Source: Pseudolabrys sp. (GTDB lineage: Bacteria; Pseudomonadota; Alphaproteobacteria; Rhizobiales; Xanthobacteraceae). From it: a stretch of 64,000 bases of DNA. How positions within the stretch are numbered: position 1 is the stretch's first letter; every line of letters begins with the position of its first letter. Below are positions 30,657-40,275 of this stretch, in pieces. The position numbers were made by a program, and so were the translations under genes. The stretch covers positions 82,784-146,783 of the forward strand of contig JALHRB010000004.1 of assembly GCA_022841665.1 (NCBI GenBank), given 5' to 3'. The notes under the pieces are model-generated. The model saw only the letters and a list, made by a program, of their open reading frames with translations, ran no database searches and had not been told where the DNA came from.

Positions 30657-31654
30657 CGTCGCGCCGCCCGCACATCCTGGTAACAAACTGGGCCTTTCCC
30701 GAGACGCACGCGCATCTCGCGGCGCTGGGCACGGTGGACGCCAACCCCGCCCGTATTGTGTGGCCACAGGACGAGATCGTCCGCCGTGCCGCGCAGGCCG
30801 ACGCGATCATGGCCTTCATGCCGGATTGCATCAATGCGGCCTTCCTTGCGCGCTGCCCACGGCTGCGGATCGTCGCTTGCGCGTTGAAAGGTTTCGACAA
30901 CTTCGACGTCGAGGCCTGCACCGCGGCCGGGGTGTGGCTGGCCATCGTGCCCGATCTCCTGACCGAGCCGACGGCGGAACTCGCGGTCGGCCTCGCCATC
31001 GGCCTCGGCCGCATGATCCGGGATGGCGATGCCATCGTGCGGGCAGGGGAGTTCGAGGGCTGGCGGCCCATTCTGTATGGGTCCGGCCTCGACGGATCGA
31101 CGGTGGCGGTCGTCGGCATGGGTCATGTCGGTCGTGCCGTCGTGCAGCGGCTGTCCGGCTTCGGCTGCCGCATGCTCGGCGTCGATCCGCGCGCCGCAAT
31201 GCCGGCGAATGTTACGGCCTGCGGCTTCGAGGAGGCGCTGGCGGCCAGCGACTACATCGTCGTTGCCGCGCCGCTCACCGCCGGGTCGCGTCATCTCGTC
31301 GGGCGGGAAGCGATTTCGCGCATGAAACCAGGCGCTCTGCTGATCAACGTCGGGCGCGGCTCGGTGGTGGACGAGGCGGCCGTCGCCAGCGCGCTGGAGG
31401 CCGGCCGGCTCGGCGGTTACGCGGCGGACGTGTTCGAGATGGAGGATTGGGCGCTGCCGGACCGGCCGCGGCAGATCGACCCGCGGCTCCGGGGCCATGC
31501 GCGCACGTTGTTCACACCGCATCTCGGCTCCGCGGTCGAGCGCGTGCGCCGCATGATCGAACTGCGGGCCGCCGACAACATCGTGGACGTGTTGGCCGAC
31601 AGGCCGCCGCGCGACGCAATCAACCGGGCGGTTGCTCTACGGCGGGCCGGCTGA
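30653..31654 (+). CDS. ptxD: NAD-dependent phosphite dehydrogenase
   Basis: 333-residue D-2-hydroxyacid dehydrogenase fold. From memory of Pseudomonas stutzeri PtxD, several segments match closely: AFMPD, CALKGFDNFD, VPDLLTEPTAELAVGLAIGLGR and GGYAADVFEMEDWA. Catalytic residues align as Lys79, Arg235, Glu264 and His290 (PtxD Lys76, Arg237, Glu266, His292), with the same Arg-Glu-His spacing. The NAD site is GMGHVG. It oxidises phosphite to phosphate, producing NADH. Last gene of ptxABCD; no ptxE regulator follows. A glyoxylate or other hydroxyacid reductase is much less likely given these matches. Confidence 0.92.
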   Translation: MTSRRPHILVTNWAFPETHAHLAALGTVDANPARIVWPQDEIVRRAAQADAIMAFMPDCINAAFLARCPRLRIVACALKGFDNFDVEACTAAGVWLAIVPDLLTEPTAELAVGLAIGLGRMIRDGDAIVRAGEFEGWRPILYGSGLDGSTVAVVGMGHVGRAVVQRLSGFGCRMLGVDPRAAMPANVTACGFEEALAASDYIVVAAPLTAGSRHLVGREAISRMKPGALLINVGRGSVVDEAAVASALEAGRLGGYAADVFEMEDWALPDRPRQIDPRLRGHARTLFTPHLGSAVERVRRMIELRAADNIVDVLADRPPRDAINRAVALRRAG

Positions 31655-31679
31655 CGCACGGGCCGTTATCGACGCGCCG

Positions 31680-32849
31680 TTACAGCCCGGCCAGATCGCG
31701 CATGATGCGGTAGAGCGCCGCCTGGCCCTCGAAGCCGATGCCGGGGCGGCCGGACAGCGCGATAGCTCCGTCGGCAACGACCGCGTCGTCGGCAAAGCCC
31801 CCAAATATCCCAAACACCCCGGGATAGGACTCTGCCCCGCCCAGGCCGAAGCCGGCGGCAATGGCCAGCGACATCTGGTTGCCGCCATGCGGGAAAAGGG
31901 CGCTCCGCGGCCAGCCGCGGCGCTCCAGCACGGCCAGCGTGCGGGCGTATTGCACGATGCCGTAGGCCTGCGGCGGGTCGATCTGGATGACGTCTTTGCT
32001 GGGGCGGAAACCGCCGAAGGTGACGAGGTTCTCGACGTCCTGCGTGGAGTAGAGGTTTTCGCCGGTGGCGAGCGGCGCGTCGTAGACGCTGGCCAGTTCG
32101 GCGAACAGCGCGAAGTCGAGCGGGTCGCAGGGCTCCTCGAACCAGCGCAGCTTGAAGGGCGCCAGCGCGTGCGCGTAACGCAGCGCCTCGGCGCGGTCGA
32201 ACTTGCAGTTGGCGTCGACCGCGAGACGGTCGCCCGAGCCGACCACCTCCAGCACGGCCTCCAACCGGTGCAGGTCGTCCTCCAGCGGCAGGCCGCCGAC
32301 CTTCATCTTCACCAGGGTGTAGCCGGCGGCGAGATGGCGGCGCATCTCGTCCTGAAGGTCGCGGATCGTCTGTCCCGGCCAATACCAGCCACCGCCTACA
32401 TAACAGAACATCTTGTCCGGCACTTGGCCGCCGCCAAAGCGCTCGGCGAGCAGGACGTGCAGCGGCTTGTCCGCGATTTTGGCGACCGCGTCCCACACCG
32501 CCACCTCGATGGTGCCGATGGCGATGGAGCGCTCGGAATGGCCGCCGGCCTTCTCGCGCTTCATCATGACGGCGAGGATTTTCTCGGGATCGAGGTTATC
32601 GCCACGCGCGTCGAGCAGGCTGCCAGGGTCGGCGGCCAGAATGCGCGGGATGAAGCGCGCCCGCATCTGCGCGCCACAGGCATAGCGCCCGGTCGAGTTG
32701 AAGGCGAAGCCGCACACCGGCTTGCCGGAGCGCATCACGTCGGTGATGACGGCGACAACCGAGGTCGTCATCTCGGAAAAGTCGAAGCTCGAATTGGCGA
32801 TGTTCGACTTCAGCGGGATCGCGGTTTCGCGGATATCGACGATGCGCAT
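31680..32849 (-). CDS. Enolase-superfamily dehydratase, D-tartrate dehydratase-like
   Basis: 389 residues, mandelate-racemase/muconate-lactonising family. Seen: KxK motif VKMKVGG with the catalytic lysine, metal ligands in LAVDANCKF, WFEEPCDPLD and ATGENLYS, and the catalytic histidine in LFPHGGNQMS. The start RIVDIRETAIPL, GHSERS and PGIGFEGQ closely resemble D(-)-tartrate dehydratase of Bradyrhizobium (from memory). It likely dehydrates an acid sugar or tartrate-like diacid. Convergent with ptxD; a Bug-type binding protein gene lies upstream on the same strand. Confidence 0.85.
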   Translation of the reverse strand: MRIVDIRETAIPLKSNIANSSFDFSEMTTSVVAVITDVMRSGKPVCGFAFNSTGRYACGAQMRARFIPRILAADPGSLLDARGDNLDPEKILAVMMKREKAGGHSERSIAIGTIEVAVWDAVAKIADKPLHVLLAERFGGGQVPDKMFCYVGGGWYWPGQTIRDLQDEMRRHLAAGYTLVKMKVGGLPLEDDLHRLEAVLEVVGSGDRLAVDANCKFDRAEALRYAHALAPFKLRWFEEPCDPLDFALFAELASVYDAPLATGENLYSTQDVENLVTFGGFRPSKDVIQIDPPQAYGIVQYARTLAVLERRGWPRSALFPHGGNQMSLAIAAGFGLGGAESYPGVFGIFGGFADDAVVADGAIALSGRPGIGFEGQAALYRIMRDLAGL

Positions 32850-32864
32850 GGATCACTTTCTTAT

Positions 32865-32970
32865 ACCTCCCCCTGCAAGGGGGAGGTCGGATCGCGAAGC
32901 GATCCGGGTGGGGGTCATCGCCGTCGCTAAGACGACCCCCACCCTGACCCTCCCCCTTTCAGGGGGAGGG
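32865..32970. repeat. Dispersed palindromic repeat, CCTCCCCC / GGGGGAGG family
   Basis: Outer arms ACCTCCCCCTGC and CAGGGGGAGGG-type, with inner GGATCGCGAAGCGATCC and a GGGTGGGGGTC / GACCCCCACCC pair. Related copies lie at 49412-49473, 49841-49901 and 57302-57414. Confidence 0.75.
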
Positions 32971-32982
32971 AAGGAGAAGCTC

Positions 32983-33957
32983 TTACTGTATCTGCGGGAT
33001 CTTGGCGTCCTTGATCACCTTGCCCCACTTCTCGACTTCTTTCTTGATGTAGGCGGTGAACTGCTCGGGGCTGTTGGCGACGGGATCGAAGCCGAGCTGC
33101 GCGCACTTCGCCTTCACGTCCTCCATCGCCATGGCCTTGGCGACTTCCTTGTTGAGCAGGTCGACGATGGCCTTGGGCGTATTGGCCGGCAGGAAGATGC
33201 CCTGCATCGTCTCCGACTCCTGGTCCTTGAACCCGAGCTCGGCCATGGTCGGCACGTCGGGCAGGGCGGCCGAGCGCTTGGCCGAGGTGACGGCGAGCCC
33301 GCGCAAGGTGCCGGCCTTCACCTGCGGCGAAGTCGGCGGCAGCGCGGTGAAGGCGATCGGCGTATGACCGGCCACCGCCGATTGGATCGCAGGTCCCGCG
33401 CCGTTGAACGGCACGCTGGTGGCGTCGAGCTTGAGCTGCAGCTTGAACAGTTCGGCGGCGAGCTGCGGCGTGGTGCCGACGCCGGGATTGGCGATTGAAT
33501 ATTTGCCCGGCTCCTTCTTCAATATTTCCACCAGTTCCTTGGCCGACTTGGCCGCGAACGAGGCGTTCACCACCAGGATGTTGGGCGAGGCGGCGGCCAG
33601 CGTCACCGGCGCGAAGTCCTTGTAGGCGTCGTAGGGATTCTTGGCGTAGAGGCTCGGGTTCACCACGAAGCTCGAGGACGCCACCAGCATGGTGTAGCCG
33701 TCGGGCGCGGCGCGCGCGACTTCGGCCATGCCGAGATTGCCGCCGGCGCCGGCGCGGTTCTCGATGTAGAACTGCTGCTTCAGGCTTTCCGACAGCTTCT
33801 GCGCGATCAGGCGCGCCATCACGTCGGTCGGGCCGCCGGCGGCGAAAGGCACAATCACCTTCACCGGCTTTTCCGGGTATGCCGCGAAAGCCGGGCCGAT
33901 GCCGGCCGCGCTGACGATCGCCGCGCAGGCGAGCAGGCTGCGAAGTATGAAGCGCAT
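32983..33957 (-). CDS. Bug-family (TctC) tripartite tricarboxylate transporter binding protein
   Basis: 324 residues. Signal peptide MRFILRSLLACAAIV ending about FAA (25). Bug features follow: YPEKPVKVIVPFAAGGPTDV, ENRAGAGGNLG, and VPFNGAGPAIQSAVAG. These proteins bind carboxylates in the periplasm and are often encoded without their TctAB permease, as here. GGAGG five bases before the ATG at 33957 fixes the start. The neighbouring dehydratase suggests a tartrate-like ligand, an inference. Confidence 0.9.
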   Translation of the reverse strand: MRFILRSLLACAAIVSAAGIGPAFAAYPEKPVKVIVPFAAGGPTDVMARLIAQKLSESLKQQFYIENRAGAGGNLGMAEVARAAPDGYTMLVASSSFVVNPSLYAKNPYDAYKDFAPVTLAAASPNILVVNASFAAKSAKELVEILKKEPGKYSIANPGVGTTPQLAAELFKLQLKLDATSVPFNGAGPAIQSAVAGHTPIAFTALPPTSPQVKAGTLRGLAVTSAKRSAALPDVPTMAELGFKDQESETMQGIFLPANTPKAIVDLLNKEVAKAMAMEDVKAKCAQLGFDPVANSPEQFTAYIKKEVEKWGKVIKDAKIPQIQ

Positions 33958-34094
33958 TGGTTTCCTCCCCATATGTATTTTGCCGCATCGTAGCATCGGA
34001 GACCGGCACCGGCACAAGGGCTTGCAATCGCTGTTGGGCAAGGCTGTATTCGCCCGCCACCCGCCGTTTGTCCCTTTCACGTGAGGAAATTCGA

Positions 34095-35063
34095 ATGTCC
34101 CGCAAGATCAACCGTCAGGACATGCGTGAGGCCGCCGAGAAGTACAAGAACTGGGGCAAATGGGGGCCGAACGACGAGATCGGCACGCTCAACTACACGA
34201 GCGCGGAGGACATCGTCGCCGCCACCCGGCTGGTGAAGAAGGGCAAGGTGATCTCGCTCGCGCTCAATTTCGACCACATGGGCCCGCAGGGCGCCAAGAG
34301 CAAATACCCCTCGATGGGGCGCACCAACCCGATCCACACCATGCTGCGTACCGGAACCGACGCCTATTCCGGCGTGCTCGACAAGCGCGGCATCCGCGCC
34401 GCCGACGACATGGTGACCATGCCGCTGCAATGCGGCACGCAATGGGACGGGCTCGGCCACGTCTTCTACGAGAACTACATGTGGAACGGCTACGATTGCC
34501 GCGAGGTGACCAGCGCCGGCGCGCAGAAGTGCGGCATCGAGAAGACCAAGAACAAGATGGTCGGCCGCGGCGTGCTGCTCGACATCGCCCGCTACAAGGG
34601 CGTCGAGTCGCTCGACGACGGCTACGGCATCACCAACCAGGATCTGTACGAGACGGCGAAGAAGCAGAAGACCGAGCTCAAGCGCGGCGACTACGTCATC
34701 GTGCGCACCGGCATGATGGAGCGTTGCCAGAAGGCGGGAAGCTGGGACGGCTATCCCGGCGGCGACGCGCCGGGCTTCGCCTTCGAGACGCTCGACTTCG
34801 TCAAGGACACGCAACTCGCCGCGCTCGCCTGCGACACCTGGGGCTGCGAGGTGCGGCCGAACGAGAGCGAGGAAGGCATCAACCAGCCCTGGCACTGGAT
34901 CACGATTCCCATCATGGGCATGACCATGGGCGAGATCTTCCAGTTGAAGGAACTGGCGGACGACTGCGCGGCCGACGGCGTCTACGAGTTCCTGTTCGTG
35001 GCGCCGGCGATCCCGATCACCGGGGCGGTCGGCTCGCCGGTCAACCCGCTGGCGATTAAATAG
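34095..35063 (+). CDS. Cyclase-family (kynurenine-formamidase-like) metal-dependent hydrolase
   Basis: 322 residues of PF04199. NWGKWGPNDEIGTLNY at the start and QCGTQWDGLGHVF, where related enzymes have HxGTHxDxPxH metal ligands, are characteristic of the larger cyclase subgroup (isatin-hydrolase-like). The C-terminal PAIPITGAVGSPVNPLAIK is also typical. Cytoplasmic; substrate unknown. GAGGAAA precedes the ATG at 34095. Divergent from the Bug gene, with a shared 137-base control region. Confidence 0.88.
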   Translation: MSRKINRQDMREAAEKYKNWGKWGPNDEIGTLNYTSAEDIVAATRLVKKGKVISLALNFDHMGPQGAKSKYPSMGRTNPIHTMLRTGTDAYSGVLDKRGIRAADDMVTMPLQCGTQWDGLGHVFYENYMWNGYDCREVTSAGAQKCGIEKTKNKMVGRGVLLDIARYKGVESLDDGYGITNQDLYETAKKQKTELKRGDYVIVRTGMMERCQKAGSWDGYPGGDAPGFAFETLDFVKDTQLAALACDTWGCEVRPNESEEGINQPWHWITIPIMGMTMGEIFQLKELADDCAADGVYEFLFVAPAIPITGAVGSPVNPLAIK

Positions 35064-35072
35064 CCTTCTGCT

Positions 35073-35170
35073 GTCGTACCCCGCGAAAGCGGGGTACCCA
35101 GTAAACGCAAGCGCTAACGGTTGAATGTCAGACCGGGGTTACTGGATCGCCCGCTTTCGCGGGCGATGAC
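35073..35170. repeat. Dispersed palindromic repeat, CGCGAAAGCGGG family
   Basis: GTACCCCGCGAAAGCGGGGTAC at the left and ATCGCCCGCTTTCGCGGGCGAT at the right, with an ACTGG-containing centre. Same family as 35598-35695. Confidence 0.8.
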
Positions 35171-35190
35171 AGGAAAAGGAGTTGGAGATC

Positions 35191-35589
<399 letters not shown>

Positions 35590-35597
35590 CACTCGTT

Positions 35598-35695
35598 GTC
35601 ATGCCCCGCGCAGGCGGGGCATCAGTACGCACAAGCGCTTATGATTATAACAAAGCACACGGAGTACTGGATCGCCCGCTTTCGCGGGCGATGAC
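35598..35695. repeat. Dispersed palindromic repeat, CGCGAAAGCGGG family
   Basis: GTCATGCCCCGC...GCGGGGCAT on the left and TACTGGATCGCCCGCTTTCGCGGGCGATGAC on the right (the right part is nearly identical to that of 35073-35170). The two copies bracket msrB. Confidence 0.8.
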
Positions 35696-35712
35696 GGTCT
35701 AGGGGAAATCGC

Positions 35713-37404
35713 ATGACCATCGGCCACAACCAGAAACGGATCGGCGCGGAAATCATCGCCGACATGCTCGCCGGCTACGGCGTCACCCATGTGTTCATGG
35801 TACCGGCGGTCTTAAGGCGCACCTTCGCCGAGATGGAGCGGCGCACCTCGATCGCGCGCATCCACTGCCACGGCGAGAAATCGGCCGCCTACATGGCCGA
35901 CGGCTATGCGCGCGCCTCCGGCAAGCCGGGCGTGTGCATGGCGCAGGTGATCGGCGCGCTCAACCTCGCCGCCGGCCTGCGCGACGCTTTTCTGGCGCAT
36001 TCGCCCGTCATCGCCATCACCGGCGGCCGCGATCCCAAAACGAAGTTCCGCAAGGTCTACCAGGAGATCGACGACGTGCCGGCTTTCGAGCCGGTGACCA
36101 AGTTCAACGCCACCATCGACGACGTCGCGCGCGTGCCCGACATGCTGCGGCAGGCGTTCCGCGTCGCCACCACCGGCGCGCCGGGGCCGGTGCACCTGCA
36201 ATTCCGCGGCAACGAGGGCCAGGTCGACCTCGAAGAAGCCGAGATGGAGCCGCTGGTCGAGCCGCAGTTTGCGCGCGTGCCGCCGTTCCGCCCCGAGCCG
36301 GAAGCCGCGCATGTGCGGGCCGCGCTCGACCTGCTGCAAAAGGCCGAGCGGCCGATCTTCGTCGCCGGCGGCGGCGTGCGCGCCTCCGGCGCCGGCCGCG
36401 AGCTCACCGCGCTGGCCGAGGCGCTGCAGATCCCGGTCGCCACCTCGCTCAACGGCAAGGACTCGATCCCGGGCACCAACCCGCTGTCGGTCGGCGTCGT
36501 CGGTTCCTATTCGCGCGAGAGCGCCAACCGCGCGGTCAACCGCGCCGATCTGGTCTGCTTCATCGGCAGCGAAACCGGCGGCATGACCACGCATTTCTGG
36601 GCGGTGCCCAAAATTGGGACGCCGGCGATCCAGATCGACATCGACCCGGAATCGATCGGCCGCAATTATCCGCTGCAAGCGAGCGTGCTCGGCGACGCCA
36701 AGACCGTGTTGGTCAAGATGCTGGGGCAGATCGACAAGTCGAGCGCCGCGCGCCGCGCGCCCTGGATCAAGGAAATCGCCGCGCTGCGGGCTGAGTTTTC
36801 CGCCAAATACAAGCCGATGCTCGAGTCCGACGCGGTGCCGATCCATCCGGCGCGCATCTGCGGCGAGCTCACCCGCCACATGCCCGACGACGCCATCGTC
36901 GTGGTCGACACCGGCCACGCCGGCATGTGGATGGGCGGACTCTACGACTTGCGCAACGCCGCGCAGAGCTACATGCGCAGCGCCGGCCATCTCGGCTGGG
37001 CTTTTCCGGCCGGCATCGGCGCCAAGGCGGCCTGCCCGGAGCGGCCGGTGGTCGTGTTCACCGGCGACGCCGGCTTCTGGTATCACATCGGCGAGGTGGA
37101 GACGGCGGTGCGCTGGAACATCCCGTCCGTCACCATCGTCAACAACAACGGCGGCGGCAACCAGAGCAAGCGCGGCTTCGACCGTGCCTATGGCGGCGAG
37201 GCCAATAACCGCTCGCGGGAACTGTGGACCTACAACCCGATGAACTTCGCCCGGCTGGCGGAGGACATGGGTGCGCTCGGCATCCGCGTCGAGCGACCGG
37301 ACGAGATCGGACCGGCGCTGGCGCGCGCGATTGCCGCCAAGCGGCCGGCGGTCATCGACGTCGCCACCGATATCGAGGCGCTGGCGCCCACCGCCGTCGC
37401 ATAA
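35713..37404 (+). CDS. TPP-dependent enzyme, acetolactate-synthase-like
   Basis: 563 residues with the three thiamine-diphosphate domains. The activating glutamate is in HCHGEKSAAYMADGYAR (Pyr domain, about residue 56). A central domain runs about 200-340. The PP domain has GDAGFWYHIGE and the metal-binding NNNGGGNQSK. It resembles acetolactate synthase large subunits and oxalyl-CoA or benzoylformate decarboxylases; no small ilvH subunit gene follows, so biosynthetic ALS is unlikely. It probably serves catabolism with the neighbouring cyclase. Confidence 0.85.
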   Translation: MTIGHNQKRIGAEIIADMLAGYGVTHVFMVPAVLRRTFAEMERRTSIARIHCHGEKSAAYMADGYARASGKPGVCMAQVIGALNLAAGLRDAFLAHSPVIAITGGRDPKTKFRKVYQEIDDVPAFEPVTKFNATIDDVARVPDMLRQAFRVATTGAPGPVHLQFRGNEGQVDLEEAEMEPLVEPQFARVPPFRPEPEAAHVRAALDLLQKAERPIFVAGGGVRASGAGRELTALAEALQIPVATSLNGKDSIPGTNPLSVGVVGSYSRESANRAVNRADLVCFIGSETGGMTTHFWAVPKIGTPAIQIDIDPESIGRNYPLQASVLGDAKTVLVKMLGQIDKSSAARRAPWIKEIAALRAEFSAKYKPMLESDAVPIHPARICGELTRHMPDDAIVVVDTGHAGMWMGGLYDLRNAAQSYMRSAGHLGWAFPAGIGAKAACPERPVVVFTGDAGFWYHIGEVETAVRWNIPSVTIVNNNGGGNQSKRGFDRAYGGEANNRSRELWTYNPMNFARLAEDMGALGIRVERPDEIGPALARAIAAKRPAVIDVATDIEALAPTAVA

Positions 37405-37590
37405 TTTTCGCGAAATGCCAAAACACGCTTCAAAAACAAGAGGTTCCCTGCCGCGGCAAAAATGTCGCGCCGCCGCGTTGGCGCCCGATTCCTGTCCAAT
37501 TCTGCCCGGGCGACTTATTCAGTCTCGTCGCGCCGGGACTTTGCGGATCATGCCGGCCTGATTGTTCGAGGAATTGGCAGCACCTAACCG

Positions 37591-39735
37591 ATGTTGACCG
37601 CGCGCCACGCAGCCATCCGGCTGCTCAAGCTGATGATGGTGGCATCGCTGGTGCTGCCGGCGGTGCTGTTCGCGTTCGCCGCTTATGTCAGCTACCGGAA
37701 CTTCGAGCGGGTCAGCGACGAGCGCATCGAGCGCTCGCTCGACATCCTGCACGAGCACGCGCTCAAGGTGCTGCAGACGGTCGAGCGCACTTTTGCCGAG
37801 ATCAACGAAGTCACGCGCGGCATGTCGGACGACGACATCCGCATGAACGAAGGGCCGCTGCACGCGCGGCTGCGGCGCATCGTCGACGCGCTGCCGCAGT
37901 TGCAGGGCATCGCGCTCGTGGACCGCGACGGCCGTCCGCTGGTGAGCTCCAACCTGCAACCCGTTTCCAGGACCGTCGATCTGTCCGACCGCGACTATTT
38001 CGTCGCCCAGAAGAACGGCGACGCCGGCACCTATGTCAGCGCCGTGCACGTGCCGCGCATGCAGGGCATCAACGGCTATTTCTTCACGTTGACGCAACGG
38101 CGGGCGTCCGACGACGGCAAGTTCAACGGCGTGGTTTCTGTCGCGCTGCTGCCGCAGTATTTCGAGGAGTTCTACGCCCGCATGGCGCCCGCCAAAGGCG
38201 GCTATTACGGCATGGCGCGCGCCGACGGCGGCTTCCTGGCGCGCTACCCGGTGCTGCCCGACCGCATGCTCAAGCTCGACCGGCGCAGTCAGTTCCGCGT
38301 CGGCGTCAGGCACGGGCTCGATCGCTATATCTACTGGGTCGACTCGCAGTTCGACGGCATCGACCGCCGCATCGGCTACCGCAAGCTCAGCGGCTTTGAG
38401 GTCTACGTGCTGGCCGGCATCGAGCGCGCGGCCATCAACGCCGAGTGGATGGCCTATATGGGCAGCCACCTGATGTTCGGCCTGCCGCTGTCGGCCTTCC
38501 TGTTCCTCGGCCTGTGGCTCGCGCTGCGGCGCACGCGGCGGCTCTACGACGAGGCCGAGCGCCGCGAGATAGCCGAAGGCGCGCTGCGCCAGGCGCAGCG
38601 GCTGGAGGCGATCGGCCAGCTCACCGGCGGCGTCGCGCACGACTTCAACAACCTGCTGATGATCATCAGCGGCAGCGTCGAGCGGCTGCGCGGCGAGCTC
38701 ACCGACAAGCGCCACACGCGGCTGCTCGACATGATCGGCACCGCCACCCATCGCGGCGAGACGCTGACGCGGCAGCTGCTCACCTACTCGCGCAAGCAGA
38801 CGCTGACGCCGCAGGTGGTCGACCTCGCCCAGCATCTGCCGGCGGTGCGCGAGCTGCTGACGCGCTCGCTGCGCTCGGACATCGAGATCAAGGTGGACGT
38901 GCCGGAAGGCGTGGCGGTGCGGGTCGATCCGGGCGAGTTCGAGCTCGCCATCCTCAATCTCGCGGTCAACGCCAAGGACGCCATGCCGAACGGCGGCACC
39001 ATCACGATCCGCGCCAAGCCGGTGACGTTGAAGGGCGAGGCGACGGAGGAGGGGCTGTCGGGCGACTTTGTCGCCGTGCGCGTGGTCGATACCGGCCACG
39101 GCATCCCCGCCGACATCCTCACGCGCGTGTTCGAGCCCTTCTTCACCACCAAGGAGGTCGGCAAGGGCACCGGGCTGGGCTTAAGCCAGGTCTACGGCTT
39201 CGCCAAGCAGTCGGGCGGCACGGCGACGGTGTCGAGCGCGGAGGGGCGCGGCACGGCGATCACCATCTACCTGCCGCGCTGCCACGAGGCGCCGGCGCTG
39301 GCCGAGCCGCAGGCGCAGGCACAGCCGCAGTCGGAGGCGGCCGGCACCGTGCTGCTGGTCGAGGACAATGCCGACGTGGCCGAGGTCGGCGCCGGCTATC
39401 TGCGCCAGCTCGGCTATCGCGTGCGCAGCGTCGCCAATGCGCAGGCCGCGCTCGCGGCGCTGCGGCTCGATGCCGAGGTCGATCTGGTGTTCTCCGACAT
39501 CCTGATGCCGGGCGGCATGAACGGGCTCGATCTCGCGCACGAGATCGCCGTGCGCTTTCCCGGCATCCCGGTGCTGCTGACCACCGGCTATAGCGCGAGC
39601 GCGCAGGACGCGGTGCGCCAGGGCCTGGTGGTTTTGCAGAAGCCCTACGATCTCGACAGCCTGCGCCGCAGCATCGGCGAGGCGGTCGAGAACGTGAAAG
39701 GGCGCACGCGCCGCAAGGCCGCCGTGGCGGGTTGA
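37591..39735 (+). CDS. Membrane hybrid histidine kinase with dCache-type sensor
   Basis: 714 residues. Membrane helix 1 (about 15-35), a periplasmic double-Cache-like domain (40-285) with DRDGRPLVSS and LSDRDYF, and helix 2 (about 295-315). Then HisKA with His350 in GGVAHDFNNLL, HATPase_c with NLAVNAKDAM, DTGHGIP and GTGLGLSQVYGF, and a C-terminal receiver with Asp636 in LVFSDILMPGG. It senses an extracellular small molecule, often amino or carboxylic acids in such domains. No separate response-regulator gene is adjacent. Confidence 0.92.
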   Translation: MLTARHAAIRLLKLMMVASLVLPAVLFAFAAYVSYRNFERVSDERIERSLDILHEHALKVLQTVERTFAEINEVTRGMSDDDIRMNEGPLHARLRRIVDALPQLQGIALVDRDGRPLVSSNLQPVSRTVDLSDRDYFVAQKNGDAGTYVSAVHVPRMQGINGYFFTLTQRRASDDGKFNGVVSVALLPQYFEEFYARMAPAKGGYYGMARADGGFLARYPVLPDRMLKLDRRSQFRVGVRHGLDRYIYWVDSQFDGIDRRIGYRKLSGFEVYVLAGIERAAINAEWMAYMGSHLMFGLPLSAFLFLGLWLALRRTRRLYDEAERREIAEGALRQAQRLEAIGQLTGGVAHDFNNLLMIISGSVERLRGELTDKRHTRLLDMIGTATHRGETLTRQLLTYSRKQTLTPQVVDLAQHLPAVRELLTRSLRSDIEIKVDVPEGVAVRVDPGEFELAILNLAVNAKDAMPNGGTITIRAKPVTLKGEATEEGLSGDFVAVRVVDTGHGIPADILTRVFEPFFTTKEVGKGTGLGLSQVYGFAKQSGGTATVSSAEGRGTAITIYLPRCHEAPALAEPQAQAQPQSEAAGTVLLVEDNADVAEVGAGYLRQLGYRVRSVANAQAALAALRLDAEVDLVFSDILMPGGMNGLDLAHEIAVRFPGIPVLLTTGYSASAQDAVRQGLVVLQKPYDLDSLRRSIGEAVENVKGRTRRKAAVAG

Positions 39736-39799
39736 CGCGCTTGCCCCGCGCCGCCGGGCTGCCAGAATACACCCTGCCGGACTGCGATGGGGTGACGCC

Positions 39800-40270
39800 A
39801 TGAAACGTTCGATTGTTTTCGCGCTCGGCCTGCTGGCCGGGCTGGCTTTGGCTTTCGCTGTGCCCGCGGGGCGGGCGCACGACGCCGATCAGCTTGCCAA
39901 GACAGCGCCGCAGAAGAACCCGCTCTTCGTCAACATGACCACGGGCGACAGCTGGCGCGGCTGGATGGGGCTGCACTTCGCCCATGCCACGCTGAAGATG
40001 GGCCACCCGGTGGCGGTGTTTCTCAATCTCGACGCGGTGAAGCTCGCCTCGATGAAAGGCGAGCAGGAGAAGAAGCCGTCGATGCAGCGCGTGCCGCGCG
40101 ACATCGTCGCGGATTTCATCCGCGACGGCGGCGTGGTGCTGATGTGCGGGCCGTGCCTCTCCGAGTTCGGGCTGAAGATTGAGGACCTGGTGCCGGGCGT
40201 GCAGATGGGCCGGCCGGGCTACACGCAAAGCTTCATCTTCGCCGAGAACGCGCGCACGCTGACGTGGTGA
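39800..40270 (+). CDS. Secreted DsrE-family protein
   Basis: 156 residues: a signal peptide (1-26, ending GRA-H) and a DsrE/F-like domain. MGHPVAVFLNLDAV and the CGPCLSEFGL segment, a CxxC, occupy the region where DsrE-type sulfur-relay proteins carry their reactive cysteine. A periplasmic role in sulfur or thiol handling is plausible. Ends six bases before a convergent DUF4258 gene. Confidence 0.75.
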   Translation: MKRSIVFALGLLAGLALAFAVPAGRAHDADQLAKTAPQKNPLFVNMTTGDSWRGWMGLHFAHATLKMGHPVAVFLNLDAVKLASMKGEQEKKPSMQRVPRDIVADFIRDGGVVLMCGPCLSEFGLKIEDLVPGVQMGRPGYTQSFIFAENARTLTW

Positions 40271-40275
40271 GGGCC

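Noticed and set aside
35713..37404. Biosynthetic acetolactate synthase ilvB
   Set aside because: No ilvH small subunit follows, and the neighbours are catabolic genes.
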